DNA of 64,000 nucleotides from an uncultured Mailhella sp. (GTDB lineage: Bacteria; Desulfobacterota; Desulfovibrionia; Desulfovibrionales; Desulfovibrionaceae), in contig NZ_CALUYL010000002.1 of the NCBI RefSeq assembly GCF_944324995.1, positions 91,148 through 155,147 on the forward strand. The letters run 5' to 3'. The notes beneath the pieces were generated by a model, which saw only the letters and a list, made by a program, of their open reading frames with translations, searched no databases and was not told where the DNA came from. Below are positions 17,916-27,730 of this stretch, piece after piece (position 1 is the stretch's first letter; the number at the start of each line of letters is the position of its first letter). Position numbers and translations under genes: made by a program.

Positions 17916-19163
17916 CTATTCCGAGCGCCCCGCACCGGTCGGCTTCAATGTTCCGGCAAAGGAAGGCAGAAGTCTTGTTGCCGCAATGAAGACGGCAAGC
18001 CCCACGCACGGAGCCGCGGCAAGCGCGAGAAAGGCCGCGCTGTAGCTGACATGATGAGCAAAAAGTCCGCCGTAGGTATTGCTCAGCGAAGCGCCGACGC
18101 CCTGAACGGTAAGCACCATGCCGAGGCCCATATTGATATGCCCGCTGCCCTGAAGCAGACGCGCGACAATGCCCGGCGTAGCCACCCCCAGAAGACCGGC
18201 GCCGACGCCGTCAAGCATCTGCACGGGAATGATGTTCCACGGGCTTTCCCACAATCCGGCAATGCATCCGCGAATCGGAAGCGCCAGCAGCGCCAGAAGA
18301 AAAAGCCAGCCGTAACCTTTTTTCTGGGCGACTTTTGCGCCCCAGAGCGCCATGCCTATCATGGTGGCCTGCGCCAGCACCACGGTTCCCGCCGTGTAGG
18401 CCGCGCCGTTCACACTGAACCTGGCCACGGCGGACTGCCCCAGAAGAGGCAGCAGCGCCGCATTGCCGAGATGAAAGAAAAACAGCGTGACGGCTACGGC
18501 AAGCAGACCTTTATCCACAAAGAGCAGACGAAAATTCCGCGCGGGCCGCTCCCTGCTCGGCGAATCCGAAGGTTCAAGACCGCGCGCGGCGGCATAGTCG
18601 ATATGGTCGGGATTGATGCGGGCCAGACTGAACACGGCCAGCGCGCCCATGACCGCCATCACGAAGAACACGCCGGGAATGCCGAAAAAATACCCTACCG
18701 TTCCTCCGAGCACGGCGGTCGAGGCGTTGCCGGCATGGCTCCAGGCTTCGTTTCGGCCGAGCCTGGCGGGAAGTCCCTTCTGCCCCACCATGCCCAGCGT
18801 GATGCCGGTAAGCGCGGGAGCAATGGCCGCCGCCGCGATGCTTTGAAGAATGCGGGAGAAACCGGCGGCCGCCGCGCCGCTCTGCACAAAGACCAGTCCG
18901 CAGCCCGCCACGATGAGACATACGCTTGCCGCAATGAGTCTGCGCTTGTGCCGCGTGTGATCGGCCAGCGCCCCGAGCGGCGTGATGCAGAACAGTTCGG
19001 CCAGCCCTCCCGCGGTCATGACAAAGCCGATTTCATCGGGCGTCCAGTTCTGTTCCTGCAAATAGACGCCGAGAAAAGGTCCCAGACCGTCGCGCACGTC
19101 GGCAAGAGCAAAGCAGAGTAAGGAGAGAAATATCAGCGATCCTTGTTTCGACGTGTTGGACAT
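17916..19163 (-). CDS. MFS transporter
   Basis: A 415-aa inner-membrane protein with about 12 hydrophobic segments. It shows the MFS loop 2-3 signature in the form GALADHTRHKRRL and a central cytoplasmic loop near residues 190-215. It resembles the group of small drug/metabolite MFS exporters with an N-terminal acidic pair (DVRDGLGPF). The substrate cannot be told. It is transcribed alone, away from the long gap at 19164-20333. Confidence 0.85.
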   Translation of the reverse strand: MSNTSKQGSLIFLSLLCFALADVRDGLGPFLGVYLQEQNWTPDEIGFVMTAGGLAELFCITPLGALADHTRHKRRLIAASVCLIVAGCGLVFVQSGAAAAGFSRILQSIAAAAIAPALTGITLGMVGQKGLPARLGRNEAWSHAGNASTAVLGGTVGYFFGIPGVFFVMAVMGALAVFSLARINPDHIDYAAARGLEPSDSPSRERPARNFRLLFVDKGLLAVAVTLFFFHLGNAALLPLLGQSAVARFSVNGAAYTAGTVVLAQATMIGMALWGAKVAQKKGYGWLFLLALLALPIRGCIAGLWESPWNIIPVQMLDGVGAGLLGVATPGIVARLLQGSGHINMGLGMVLTVQGVGASLSNTYGGLFAHHVSYSAAFLALAAAPCVGLAVFIAATRLLPSFAGTLKPTGAGRSE

Positions 19164-20333
19164 CTATTGCCTCTTTTTACCTAACAGCATGAATTTTCAA
19201 AAAATTTTTTACAGTTCTAGCAATGCGCATGAAAAAGTCAACCACTGCCTGTTCACGGCATGAAGACGGTGCCGCTCCATGAAAAGATCCCGACGCATGA
19301 CCGAAAGAGCAACCATGCCGTGGATGATACATAAAACAACGACTGCCTGCTGACGACAGGAAAACGCATTGTTTGAGCTCATGCTATCAAAAGAACGATG
19401 ACGCCCGTCCGGAACAGAACTTTCTCCTGGTCAGGCATTTCTGCATGACTTTTTTCTTTTTTCCAACCCCTCTGACATTCTTCAGCAGATACGGAACATT
19501 AAACAGAAAACCAGCCTGTCCGGGATAGTCGGCAGGCTGGTCGTGCAGAGGAAAACAAAAAGAGGAGGGTATGGAAGGTTTCGGGTCATGGGTCTCGGCA
19601 TGACCGTCCACGCTTTTTTTCTAGTCAAAAGACGAAAAAAGGTCACGTTTCAAACTCTTTCTCCGTGTTTCGCTACCTTGCGCAGCGTCCCGAGCTCCGA
19701 TTCCAGCGACGCCGCGCTCAACATGACGAGCCCCGACGTCCGCGTCTTTTCAGGGCGACGCCTGCTTCGCCGACAGCCGAATGATCCGCCGATCCTTGAA
19801 AAGCGTTGAGCAGCTCTTCCGGCGACAGCGCTTCCGTCTTTAAACACAACACCGGTCTGATCGGAGGAGGTCTCGACCAGACCGGCACACAGGAGGAAAG
19901 CAGACACACGAGAATATGCAAAGGTTTTCCAGGGGGAAGAGGCAACCTGCATGCTATTTTTATAGCACGGCTGCCCGAAAAGTCATGTTTCAAACTCTTT
20001 CCGACGGCTGAAACACTTTGAAAGGCTTTCGGAAGAACTTCCGGCACGCCGTTTCTTCATGCTTTTTCAGATGCGCTCCGTTCTCCGGCCATGCACAAAT
20101 GAAGTTATCCATGGAAATTCCATAACTTTTTTCTTCTTCCTTTCCGCATGACGGGCAACACGCTCCCCTCGGGCTCTTCAAGCGCATGCAGACCGCGTGT
20201 TTGCCTTTTGCCATGGTCGCGGCTATTCTTTTCGCGAACTTGCGCTTTTCCAACGTGTTTCCGCTCCGTTGCCGAAAACACGCCCGGCGAAACGCGCATC
20301 CTTCATCCCAGAAAAGCAAGGAAGGAATACTCC
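19164..20333. other. Long gap with a repeated 20-mer and hairpin, no firm gene
   Basis: The gap holds a 9-bp hairpin (ACCAGCCTG at 19510-19518, CAGGCTGGT at 19533-19541) and two near-identical 20-mers, GTCAYGTTTCAAACTCTTTC, at 19642-19661 and 19982-20001. On the minus strand each 20-mer carries the end of an open frame with the same last residues (ERV-stop). Either a small decayed gene or its duplicated 3' end may be present between them, but I cannot support a coding sequence. The promoter of the OmpA-type gene should lie near the right end. Confidence 0.4.
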
Positions 20334-20987
20334 ATGAAAAAACTCTGCACGCTCGGACTCATTGCCACGCTGCTGCTCGGCAGCGGCTGCGCCATGCAAA
20401 GCAACACCGGCAGAGGCGCCGCCTACGGAACCGCCGGAGGCGCAGCCGCCGGAGCCATTCTCGGTCAGATCATCGGCGGCAACACCAAGTCCACGCTCAT
20501 CGGCACGGCCGCAGGCGCCGTCATCGGCGGCCTTGCGGGAACCGGCGTCGGAGCCATGATGGACAAACAGGAAAACGACATGCGTCAGGCGCTGGCCGAT
20601 TCCGAAGCCGTGGCCGTTCAGCGCGAAGGCAACGCCCTTGCCCTCACCTTCAAGAGCGACTTCACCTTCGACGTGAACTCTTCCAGCATCCGTCCCGGCC
20701 TCTACTCCGAGCTCGACCGCGTGGCGCAGGTGCTCTCCGCCTACCCGCAGACCACCATTCTCATTGCCGGACACACCGACAGCACCGGTTCCGACGCCTA
20801 CAATCAGCAGCTTTCCGAACGCCGCGCCCAGAGCGTGAAAAACGCCCTCGTTCAGCGCGGCATTGCGGCAGGCAGAATTCAGGCCGTGGGCTACGGAGAA
20901 AGTTCTCCCATCGCCGACAACAGCACGGAATACGGCCGTCAGCAGAACCGCCGCGTCGAAGTGCGCATCAATCCGGTGCAGCAGTAA
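20334..20987 (+). CDS. OmpA-family lipoprotein with glycine zipper (YiaD-like)
   Basis: A 217-aa outer-membrane lipoprotein. Residues 1-20 are a lipoprotein signal ending LLLGSGC, so the cysteine is lipidated. A glycine-zipper region with repeats of AAGAxxG follows to about residue 75, and then a C-terminal OmpA domain (about 105-215) with the peptidoglycan-binding signatures IAGHTDSTGSD, LSERRAQSVKNAL and NRRVEVRI. It would tether the outer membrane to peptidoglycan, as YiaD and Pal do. The start is fixed by AAGGAAGG 7 bp upstream; the frame is open further upstream but lacks a signal. Confidence 0.9.
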   Translation: MKKLCTLGLIATLLLGSGCAMQSNTGRGAAYGTAGGAAAGAILGQIIGGNTKSTLIGTAAGAVIGGLAGTGVGAMMDKQENDMRQALADSEAVAVQREGNALALTFKSDFTFDVNSSSIRPGLYSELDRVAQVLSAYPQTTILIAGHTDSTGSDAYNQQLSERRAQSVKNALVQRGIAAGRIQAVGYGESSPIADNSTEYGRQQNRRVEVRINPVQQ

Positions 20988-20992
20988 GACCG

Positions 20993-21031
20993 GCATACGG
21001 CGCGACGTCAGCTGGTCGCCCCGCCGTATGC
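20993..21031 (+). terminator. Hairpin after the OmpA-type gene
   Basis: GCATACGGCG and CGCCGTATGC form a 10-bp perfect stem starting 6 bp after the stop codon. There is no clear T-run, so it is a weak or Rho-assisted terminator. Confidence 0.5.
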
Positions 21032-21164
21032 GTCAGTTTCGCGGAGCGTCCGCCCGGGCGCTCCGCAGCCCTTTCTCTGCCCTTCGCCCTTGTGCCGTCG
21101 CTTGGAAGACGCTCCTTTCCGGCGTTTTCGATTCCGGCCTTCGACGTTCTTTTCCGGCCCTTCC

Positions 21165-21596
21165 ATGACGGAATACCTTCTCATGTTCTTCGTGGCCTTC
21201 ATTTCCGCCACGCTGCTCCCCGCCCAGTCGGAAGCGCTGCTTGTGGCGCTTGTGGCCGAGGGAACACACTCGCCCTGGCTGCTTGTGGCCACGGCCGCCG
21301 CGGGCAACACGCTCGGCGCGGCGGTCAACTGGCTGCTCGGTCTTTTTGCCCAGAAATTCAGGAACAAACGCTGGTTTCCCGTGAAGGAATCCGCCCTTCT
21401 CCGCGCCGAGGCGTGGTATCACAAATATGGACGCTGGTCGCTGCTCATGAGCTGGCTGCCGCTCGTCGGCGACGCGCTTACCGTGGCGGCGGGCGTTCTG
21501 CGGGAGCCCTTCCGCTCTTTTCTGCCCATCACCCTTACGGGCAAGCTGCTGCGCTACGTGGTGCTGGTCGGCATGTATCTCATGGTCTGCGAGTAA
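21165..21596 (+). CDS. YqaA/DedA-type membrane protein
   Basis: A 143-aa inner-membrane protein of the YqaA (SNARE-associated/DedA-like) group. It shows a first helix with the typical ISATLLPAQSEALLV, the family motif AAAGNTLGAAVNWLLG, and WLPLVGDALTVAAGVLR. The family is thought to help lipid or undecaprenyl-phosphate handling in the membrane, but this member is not characterised. The assigned start gives the expected first membrane helix; upstream codons have no ribosome site either. Confidence 0.85.
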   Translation: MTEYLLMFFVAFISATLLPAQSEALLVALVAEGTHSPWLLVATAAAGNTLGAAVNWLLGLFAQKFRNKRWFPVKESALLRAEAWYHKYGRWSLLMSWLPLVGDALTVAAGVLREPFRSFLPITLTGKLLRYVVLVGMYLMVCE

Positions 21597-21762
21597 ATGC
21601 TGCCTGCTCCGCCGCAAGCGCCTTCACGAAAGCAGTCTGCGCCTTCCGAAAAAAACGCGACGGACGCTTCCGTTCCCGACGCCCGCAGACGCGCAGCTCT
21701 TTACGACGCCCGCAGGCCCCTCGGTCTTGTCCGACGCGCCGAATGCTGTTCAAGGAGAACTC

Positions 21763-22743
21763 ATGAAATCTTTTCTGACGGAAATACCGCTGAGCGACAT
21801 TCCCGGATTTTTTATCGGACACGCTCAGGACGAGAAAGGCATGACGGGCTGCACCGTGGTGCTTGCCGAAACCGACATGGCTGCGGGCCTCGACGTGCGC
21901 GGCGGCGGCCCTGCGTCCCGCGAAACGGAGCTGCTCTCTCCCGTGGCCGCCTGCGAACGCATTCACGCCGTGCTGCTTGCCGGCGGCAGCGCCTTCGGAC
22001 TGCGCGCGGCGGACGGCGTCATGCGCTTTCTGGAAGAGCGCGGCCGGGGCTTCGACACCGGTTTCGCCCGCGTTCCGCTGGTGTGCGCCTCCTGCCTGTA
22101 CGATCTCGGCATAGGCGACGCTTCGGCAAGGCCCGATGCCGACATGGCCTATCATGCCTGCCTCGACGCCGCCGGAAACCGCCCCGCGTGCGGCAACGTC
22201 GGCGCGGGCGCAGGCTGCACCGTGGGCAAGCTCAACGGCGCGGGATGCATGATGAAATCCGGCCTCGGCGGCTATGCCGCGCGCATCGGAGAGGTCATGG
22301 TGGGGGCCGTGGTGGCGGTCAACGCGCTGGGCGACGTGTTCGACATCGACACGGGAAAGCGCCTCGCCGGCATGCTCTCGCCGGACAAAAGGAGCTTTGC
22401 AGACAGTGAACGGGAACTGCTGCGCACCTGCGCCGAACGCGCGGACAATCTCTTCACCGGCAACACCACCATCGGCTGCGTGCTCACCAATGCAGCATTC
22501 GACAAGACCCGGCTGAAAAAAATTGCCGCCATGGCGCATAACGGTCTTGCCAGAACCATACGTCCGGTTCACACCTCCGCCGACGGCGACAGCATCTACG
22601 CGCTCTCGTCGGGGCGCGTGCGCGCCCATCAGGACGCCGTGGGCACGCTGGCCGCCTACGTCATGGGAAAAGCCGTCAACGCGGCCGTGCGCTGCGCCGT
22701 CGGCACGGCAGACTGCCCTGCCGCGCGCGATCTTTCGTTCTAA
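21763..22743 (+). CDS. P1-family (DmpA-like) aminopeptidase
   Basis: A 326-aa Ntn-type peptidase of family S58/P1. The glycine-rich substrate region (LDVRGGGPASRETELL), LAGGSAFGLRAADGVM and GNVGAGAGCTVGK are all diagnostic. Self-cleavage is expected before the nucleophile in GNTTIGCVLTNA. It would remove N-terminal residues from small peptides or amides in the cytoplasm. The start at 21763 follows AAGGAG by 5 bp. It ends in front of two hairpins, the first a bidirectional terminator. Confidence 0.88.
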   Translation: MKSFLTEIPLSDIPGFFIGHAQDEKGMTGCTVVLAETDMAAGLDVRGGGPASRETELLSPVAACERIHAVLLAGGSAFGLRAADGVMRFLEERGRGFDTGFARVPLVCASCLYDLGIGDASARPDADMAYHACLDAAGNRPACGNVGAGAGCTVGKLNGAGCMMKSGLGGYAARIGEVMVGAVVAVNALGDVFDIDTGKRLAGMLSPDKRSFADSERELLRTCAERADNLFTGNTTIGCVLTNAAFDKTRLKKIAAMAHNGLARTIRPVHTSADGDSIYALSSGRVRAHQDAVGTLAAYVMGKAVNAAVRCAVGTADCPAARDLSF

Positions 22744-22823
22744 CGCGCGGCCCCTTTCCCGGCGACACAGCAGCGCGCCGCAAACGCGCTCCGGCCCGAG
22801 ACCTGCCCCCTCTTTCAGGCACA

Positions 22824-22876
22824 AAAAAACGCCTTTTTCCCGTTGCGGACATGCCGTTCGGAGAAAAGGGCGTTTT
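22824..22876. terminator. Bidirectional terminator between the P1 peptidase and dnaK
   Basis: ACGCCTTTTTC pairs with GAAAAGGGCGT (one G-T pair) with A and T runs on both outer sides. It serves the convergent peptidase and dnaK genes. Confidence 0.75.
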
Positions 22877-22958
22877 CATTATGGCGCGCGCATGCCGCGC
22901 GTGGGAGGAGGGGCGGCTGCGGTGCTGCCGAGCGCGTGCCGCCCGAAGAAAAGAGGAA

Positions 22959-22987
22959 AGCCCCCGTCCGGGAGGGACGGGGGCCTG
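22959..22987 (-). terminator. dnaK terminator
   Basis: Read on the minus strand, GCCCCCGTCC and GGACGGGGGC form a 10-bp perfect stem followed by TTTCCTCTTTT. It lies 30 bp after the dnaK stop. Confidence 0.85.
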
Positions 22988-23016
22988 AGATCGGTGTTCA
23001 GACAAAAACCGAGAGC

Positions 23017-24918
23017 TTACTTCACTTCGGTGAAGTCGGCGTCAACGACGTCGTCGTCCTTCTTGCCGCCGTTCGGCTGAGCCTGCTGGCCGGCCTGAGC
23101 GCCCTGCTGCTGAGCCTGAGCGTTCTTGTAGAGCATTTCAGCCAGCTTGTGGGAAGCCTGCGAGAGGTCGTCGGAAGCCTTCTTGATGGCATCGGTGTCG
23201 GAGCCTTCCATGGCCTTCTTGAGCACTTCGGTCTTGCTTTCCACGTCGGACTTGACCGCAGGATCAACCTTGTCGCCGAGATCCTTGAGGGACTTTTCGG
23301 TGGCGTAGATCAGGGCGTCGGCCTGGTTGCGGGCCTCGATGTTTTCCTGCTTCTTCTTGTCTTCCGCGGCGTTGGCTTCAGCTTCGCGCACCAGCTTGTT
23401 GATCTCTTCTTCGCTGAGGCCGGAAGAAGACTTGATCTGGATGGACTGTTCCTTGCCGGTGCCGAGATCCTTGGCGGACACGTTCACGATGCCGTTGGCG
23501 TCAATGTCGAAGGTAACTTCAATCTGCGGCACGCCGCGGGGAGCGGCGGGAATGCCGGTGAGCTGGAAGTTGCCCAGAGTCATGTTGTCGGCCGCCATCG
23601 GGCGTTCGCCCTGCAGAACATGAATGTCCACGGCAGGCTGGTTGTCCGCAGCGGTGGAGAAGGTCTGACTCTTGCGGGTAGGAATGGTGGTGTTGCGGTC
23701 GATCAGCTTGGTGAACACGCCGCCCATGGTTTCAATGCCGAGGGAAAGCGGAGTCACGTCGAGCAGCAGCACGTCCTTGACGTCGCCGGTGAGAATGGCA
23801 CCCTGAATGGAAGCGCCCATGGCCACCACTTCATCGGGGTTCACGGAACGGTTGGGATCCTTGCCGAAGAATTCGCCGACCTTCTTCTGCACCAGAGGCA
23901 TACGGGTCATGCCGCCGACCAGAACCACTTCGTCGATGTCGGAAGCGGAGAGACCGGCGTCGGCAAGAGCCTTGCGGCAGGGTTCGATGGAGCGTTCCAC
24001 CAGATCCATGACCATCTGTTCGAGCTTGGCGCGGGTGAGGGTCATCATGAGATGCTTGGGGCCGGTGGCGTCAGCCGTGATGAAGGGCAGGTTGATCTGG
24101 GTTTCCAGGGAGTTGGAGAGTTCCTTCTTGGCGTTTTCAGCCGCTTCCTTCAGACGCTGCAGAGCCATGCGGTCCTGCGACAGATCAATGCCGTACTGAC
24201 CCTTGAATTCATCCACCATGTAGCGGATGATGCGCTGGTCGAAGTCTTCGCCGCCGAGGAAGGTATCGCCGTTGGTGGCGCGCACTTCCACGACGTTGTC
24301 GCCGACTTCGAGGATGGAGATATCAAAGGTGCCGCCGCCGAGGTCGTACACGGCGATCTTTTCATTGGCCTTGCGGTCGAAGCCGTACGCCAGAGAAGCG
24401 GCGGTAGGCTCGTTGATGATACGCTTGACTTCAAGACCGGCGATCTTGCCGGCGTCCTTGGTGGCCTGACGCTGAGCGTCGTTGAAGTAGGCAGGCACCG
24501 TGATGACGGCTTCGGTCACAGGTTCGCCGAGGTAGGCTTCGGCGTCCTTCTTGAGCTGGCCGAGAATGACGGCGGAAATTTCCTGAGGGCTGTAGTCATG
24601 CCCGTCCACGCGCACGGCGGCGTCGCCGTTGGCGGAAGCCACGATGGCGTAGGGAGCGTGCTGCATCCAGTGCTGCACTTCAGGAGAATCGGCGCGACGG
24701 CCCATCAGACGCTTGACGGCGAAAATGGTGCGGTCGGGGTTGGTGACAGCCTGACGCTTGGCGGTTTCGCCCACCAGACGTTCCTTATCGGTAAAAGCGA
24801 CGATGGACGGAGTGGTCCGGCCGCCATTGGGATTGGAGATGCACTTGGGCTCCTTGCCTTCCATCACATAAACGCAGCTGTTGGTGGTGCCAAGGTCGAT
24901 ACCAATAATCTTGCCCAT
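23017..24918 (-). CDS. dnaK: Chaperone DnaK (Hsp70)
   Basis: A 633-aa Hsp70. The ATPase signature [12 protein letters not shown] is at the N-terminus, [12 protein letters not shown] and [10 protein letters not shown] follow, and the C-terminal substrate domain and glutamine/glycine-rich tail end [15 protein letters not shown]. It refolds proteins with DnaJ and GrpE, neither of which is adjacent. The start [10 protein letters not shown] is preceded by AGGAGGAAATAT. No CIRCE element is visible upstream, and I cannot call a heat-shock promoter with confidence. Confidence 0.97.
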   Translation of the reverse strand: MGKIIGIDLGTTNSCVYVMEGKEPKCISNPNGGRTTPSIVAFTDKERLVGETAKRQAVTNPDRTIFAVKRLMGRRADSPEVQHWMQHAPYAIVASANGDAAVRVDGHDYSPQEISAVILGQLKKDAEAYLGEPVTEAVITVPAYFNDAQRQATKDAGKIAGLEVKRIINEPTAASLAYGFDRKANEKIAVYDLGGGTFDISILEVGDNVVEVRATNGDTFLGGEDFDQRIIRYMVDEFKGQYGIDLSQDRMALQRLKEAAENAKKELSNSLETQINLPFITADATGPKHLMMTLTRAKLEQMVMDLVERSIEPCRKALADAGLSASDIDEVVLVGGMTRMPLVQKKVGEFFGKDPNRSVNPDEVVAMGASIQGAILTGDVKDVLLLDVTPLSLGIETMGGVFTKLIDRNTTIPTRKSQTFSTAADNQPAVDIHVLQGERPMAADNMTLGNFQLTGIPAAPRGVPQIEVTFDIDANGIVNVSAKDLGTGKEQSIQIKSSSGLSEEEINKLVREAEANAAEDKKKQENIEARNQADALIYATEKSLKDLGDKVDPAVKSDVESKTEVLKKAMEGSDTDAIKKASDDLSQASHKLAEMLYKNAQAQQQGAQAGQQAQPNGGKKDDDVVDADFTEVK

Positions 24919-25448
24919 ACTATATTTCCTCCTCAGATATTGCACATGTTGGGGAAGAGCCCGCCCGGAGGGCTGAACTCTTACATGCAATAGGTAATTC
25001 CGTTTTGCGGTCCGTCTAGGGGGGAAGGAAAAATTTTTTTGAAAATTGTCGATTTCGGTCGAACGGCCGGAGACGAGCGCGCCGTCTGCACGAAAGACGC
25101 GGGGCCCGCCTGCGCCTCGTGTTGCCCGCAGGCCCGCAGAACGCGCGCCCGACCCGACCCGCGTTCTGGGCAGCAGACTGCGTTCCGTTCAGCGCCCTCT
25201 GCGGGCCTTTCACGGCTTCACCCGCATCTGTTGGACAAAAAGAACCGCCTCTCCCGACATGCCGGAAAAGACGGTTCTTCTTTATTTAAGGAACTATGGT
25301 CAGACGGACGAAGCGCCATGCTCCCGCGACGATCTGCGCAGGCTCAAGGAACAGCGCCATGCTCCCGCCGGGGACGCCGCATGTTTTCTGCAAAGATGCA
25401 GGCAACACCAAGGCTCAGTCATCGGCAGCGCCGGAGCGCCTTTGCGCC
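24919..25448. other. Gap upstream of dnaK, containing a terminator
   Basis: The gap contains the dnaK promoter region and, at 25239-25286, a terminator for the aroD unit: AAAGAACCG pairs with CGGTTCTT, and a T-rich stretch follows on the plus strand while an A-rich stretch precedes it, so it could work in either direction. No gene is supported; the open frames here are shadows of GC-rich non-coding DNA. Confidence 0.6.
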
Positions 25449-26222
25449 CTATGCGCCGCCGCAGGCCTCATCGAGCGCGCGCAGCACACAATCGAGGGAG
25501 GATACGTCCATCTGCCCCGGAGCGCTGGCGCTTTTCGCCGCGCCGAAGGTGGCGGCGCTGCCGAAGCTCTGTCCGCACACGCGGCTCACCACGCCGAGCG
25601 GCCCCATGCTCATGGTCACGACCGGCTGATGCGCCCTTCGCGACGCCTCTTCCGTGGCGGCGAGCAGAGAGAGCACGTCGGCCCTGCTCTGCGGCATGAC
25701 CGCGATTTTAAGAATGTCGGCTCCAAGCTCGTCCTGCATGAAGAGCAGACGACGCACCATTTCCTCCCTGGGAGGCGTGGCGGAAAAGTCGTGATTGCTC
25801 GCCACCACGGGAATCCCGCAGGCATGGGCCCGGGCAATGATCTCTCTGGAGCGGCCGGAACGGAAAAAGGCTTCCACGTCCAGCGCGTCGATCTGGCCGC
25901 TTTCGCAAAGCTTCACGCAGAGCGAGGCATAACCCTCGTCGCTTACCGGGCAGCAGCCGCCCTCGTCCGTGGTGCGGAACGTGGCCAGAAGCGGCACGGT
26001 CAGCGCCTGCCGAAGCGCAAAGAGCGTCTCAAGCACGGCCGACTCATCCACGCCGGAAGATCCGCAGAACATATCCACCCGCCATTCGGCCATATCGGCG
26101 GGAAGAGAGGAAAGCCGCTCCGCCTCCCCGCACAGACCGGACAGGTCGGAAGAGGTGAGCGGAACAATGATGCAGGGGCGCCCCCTGCCTACGGCAAGAC
26201 GACCTATGTGAACGATATTCAT
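25449..26222 (-). CDS. aroD: 3-dehydroquinate dehydratase, type I
   Basis: A 257-aa class I dehydroquinase, step three of the shikimate pathway (3-dehydroquinate to 3-dehydroshikimate). The catalytic histidine lies in VVASNHDFSATPP and the Schiff-base lysine in ADILKIAVMP; MSMGPLGVVSR contacts the substrate. The start MNIVHIGRLAVG is the family-like N-terminus. It has a weak ribosome site and a longer upstream reading frame that looks like leader. The neighbouring 82-aa gene points the same way, 117 bp upstream. Confidence 0.9.
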   Translation of the reverse strand: MNIVHIGRLAVGRGRPCIIVPLTSSDLSGLCGEAERLSSLPADMAEWRVDMFCGSSGVDESAVLETLFALRQALTVPLLATFRTTDEGGCCPVSDEGYASLCVKLCESGQIDALDVEAFFRSGRSREIIARAHACGIPVVASNHDFSATPPREEMVRRLLFMQDELGADILKIAVMPQSRADVLSLLAATEEASRRAHQPVVTMSMGPLGVVSRVCGQSFGSAATFGAAKSASAPGQMDVSSLDCVLRALDEACGGA

Positions 26223-26339
26223 GACATTCCCGAAGTTGCGAGTGATCCGCGCGAGACAAAAGACCGCGCACGAGCGCGAAAAAACACGCGTCGTACGGCC
26301 TCTTTCTGCACTGCGGAACGAAAAACGCGCCCTGTTCAA

Positions 26340-26588
26340 TCAGATCCAGGGGTCGTTGTCCGCCTCGTCAAGGAACTTGTAGGAACGCACATAGATGCGG
26401 CGCTGATCTTCTTCCATGACATTGCACAGCAATTCCACGGGAGATCCGACCATTTCTGCCAGATCCGCCCCCGCTCCGCGGGGAAAGATAGGCCATTCCT
26501 GTTCTTCTTCATCAAGAAGTGCAACGCGGCAGGGGCCGCCTTCAAGGGGAGAAACTGTACCTCTGAGCGTGACCGAAGCGGAACTCAT
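26340..26588 (-). CDS. Small conserved-type hypothetical protein, 82 aa
   Basis: The frame reads as an acidic, compact protein with a regular alternation typical of a small beta-barrel (TLRGTVSPLEGGPCRVALLD, PVELLCNVMEEDQRRIYVRSYKF). I know no family name, but the composition is protein-like and unlike the shadow frames. The start MSSASVTL is chosen at the second ATG; the first is 15 bp upstream. It is probably co-transcribed with aroD. A TTGACA at 26692-26697 on the minus strand could be its -35 box, but no matching -10 box is clear. Confidence 0.55.
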   Translation of the reverse strand: MSSASVTLRGTVSPLEGGPCRVALLDEEEQEWPIFPRGAGADLAEMVGSPVELLCNVMEEDQRRIYVRSYKFLDEADNDPWI

Positions 26589-26842
26589 GCAAAAAGCCCT
26601 CAAAACATCAAAAAATCACTGGTCCAACGGACCTCAAGGCCCGGCAGCGCGTCCGGGATTTCTTGTACTGTGTTTGTTACAGTTCAGTTTTCTTGTCAAG
26701 ACGCCTGCGGCATGAAAAGGTCTTCTTCCCGCAAAAATCTAGTCTGCCGCCCCCGCGACCGCTTCCCGGCATTGACCCCACCCTCTCCCCCGCGTTAGGA
26801 ACAAGGGACTCAAGTCCCATATTTCCAAGACGCGAGGACTCC

Positions 26843-27730
26843 ATGATTACCACTCAAGGCCTTTCCTCCAGCCATTCCGCTCTGCGCGAGCTGCCCATAG
26901 GACTCTTCGATTCCGGCGTGGGCGGCATGACGGTGCTGCGCGCCATGCGGGAACAGCTTCCCAACGAATCGTTTCTCTACCTGGGCGACACCGCCCGCAT
27001 GCCCTACGGCACCAAGGGCGTGGAAACCGTGCAGAGATACGCGCTGGAAGCCGCCGACAAGCTGGTGGAACGCGGCATAAAACTGCTCGTCATCGCCTGC
27101 AACACCGCCACGGCGGCGGCGCTTCCTCTGGTGCAGGCCGCGCATCCCGACATCGACGTGGTGGGCGTGGTCGAACCCGGCGCCGAAGCCGCCTGCCGGG
27201 CCACGAAAAGCGGCTACATTGCCGTCATCGCCACCAGCGGAACCATACGCGGCCGCGCCTACGAACGGGCCATTCTGCAGCGCATGCCGCAGGCGCGCAT
27301 TTCCGCGCTCGCCTGTCCGCTGTTCGTGTCCATGGTGGAGGACGGACTGCTTGAAGGTCCGCTCGCCGAAGGACTGGCGGCCCGGTATCTCGATCCTATT
27401 TTTCACGATCCGCGCGAACAGGGGCTGGAAGTCCCCGACACGCTGGTGCTGGCCTGCACGCATTTTCCGCTTCTGCGCAACGCCATAGCCCACGTGGCGG
27501 GCGAAGGGGTCACGCTGGTGGACTCCGCGTGCAACACCGCGCGCGACGTGCGCAAGCTCCTGCAGGAAAAGCACCTCGCCCGCGGCTCCGGGCCCGATGT
27601 GGGCATGCCGCTCTGCCCCGGCTCCGTGCGCTTTCTCACCACCGACGACGTGCCCCGCTTCACCCGCATGGGCGAACTTTTTCTGGGCATACCCATAGCA
27701 CCCTGTACCGTAGAACTGGTGGAACTCTGA
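26843..27730 (+). CDS. murI: Glutamate racemase
   Basis: A 295-aa cofactor-free racemase making D-glutamate for peptidoglycan. Both catalytic cysteines are visible, in IACNTATAAALP and LACTHFPLL; the N-terminal IGLFDSGVGGMTVLRAM and LGDTARMPYG are diagnostic. The start at 26843 follows GAGG; the longer frame upstream has no ribosome site. The stop shares its last base with the truA start, so murI, truA and the rlu gene form an operon. Confidence 0.95.
   Translation: MITTQGLSSSHSALRELPIGLFDSGVGGMTVLRAMREQLPNESFLYLGDTARMPYGTKGVETVQRYALEAADKLVERGIKLLVIACNTATAAALPLVQAAHPDIDVVGVVEPGAEAACRATKSGYIAVIATSGTIRGRAYERAILQRMPQARISALACPLFVSMVEDGLLEGPLAEGLAARYLDPIFHDPREQGLEVPDTLVLACTHFPLLRNAIAHVAGEGVTLVDSACNTARDVRKLLQEKHLARGSGPDVGMPLCPGSVRFLTTDDVPRFTRMGELFLGIPIAPCTVELVEL

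Noticed and set aside
22843..24993. 716-codon plus-strand frame opposite dnaK
   Set aside because: Typical antisense frame of dnaK; the DnaK protein on the minus strand is unambiguous.
24919..25030. CIRCE or sigma-32 element upstream of dnaK
   Set aside because: No TTAGCACTC/GAGTGCTAA pair, and no acceptable CTTGAA/CCCCAT pair is visible.
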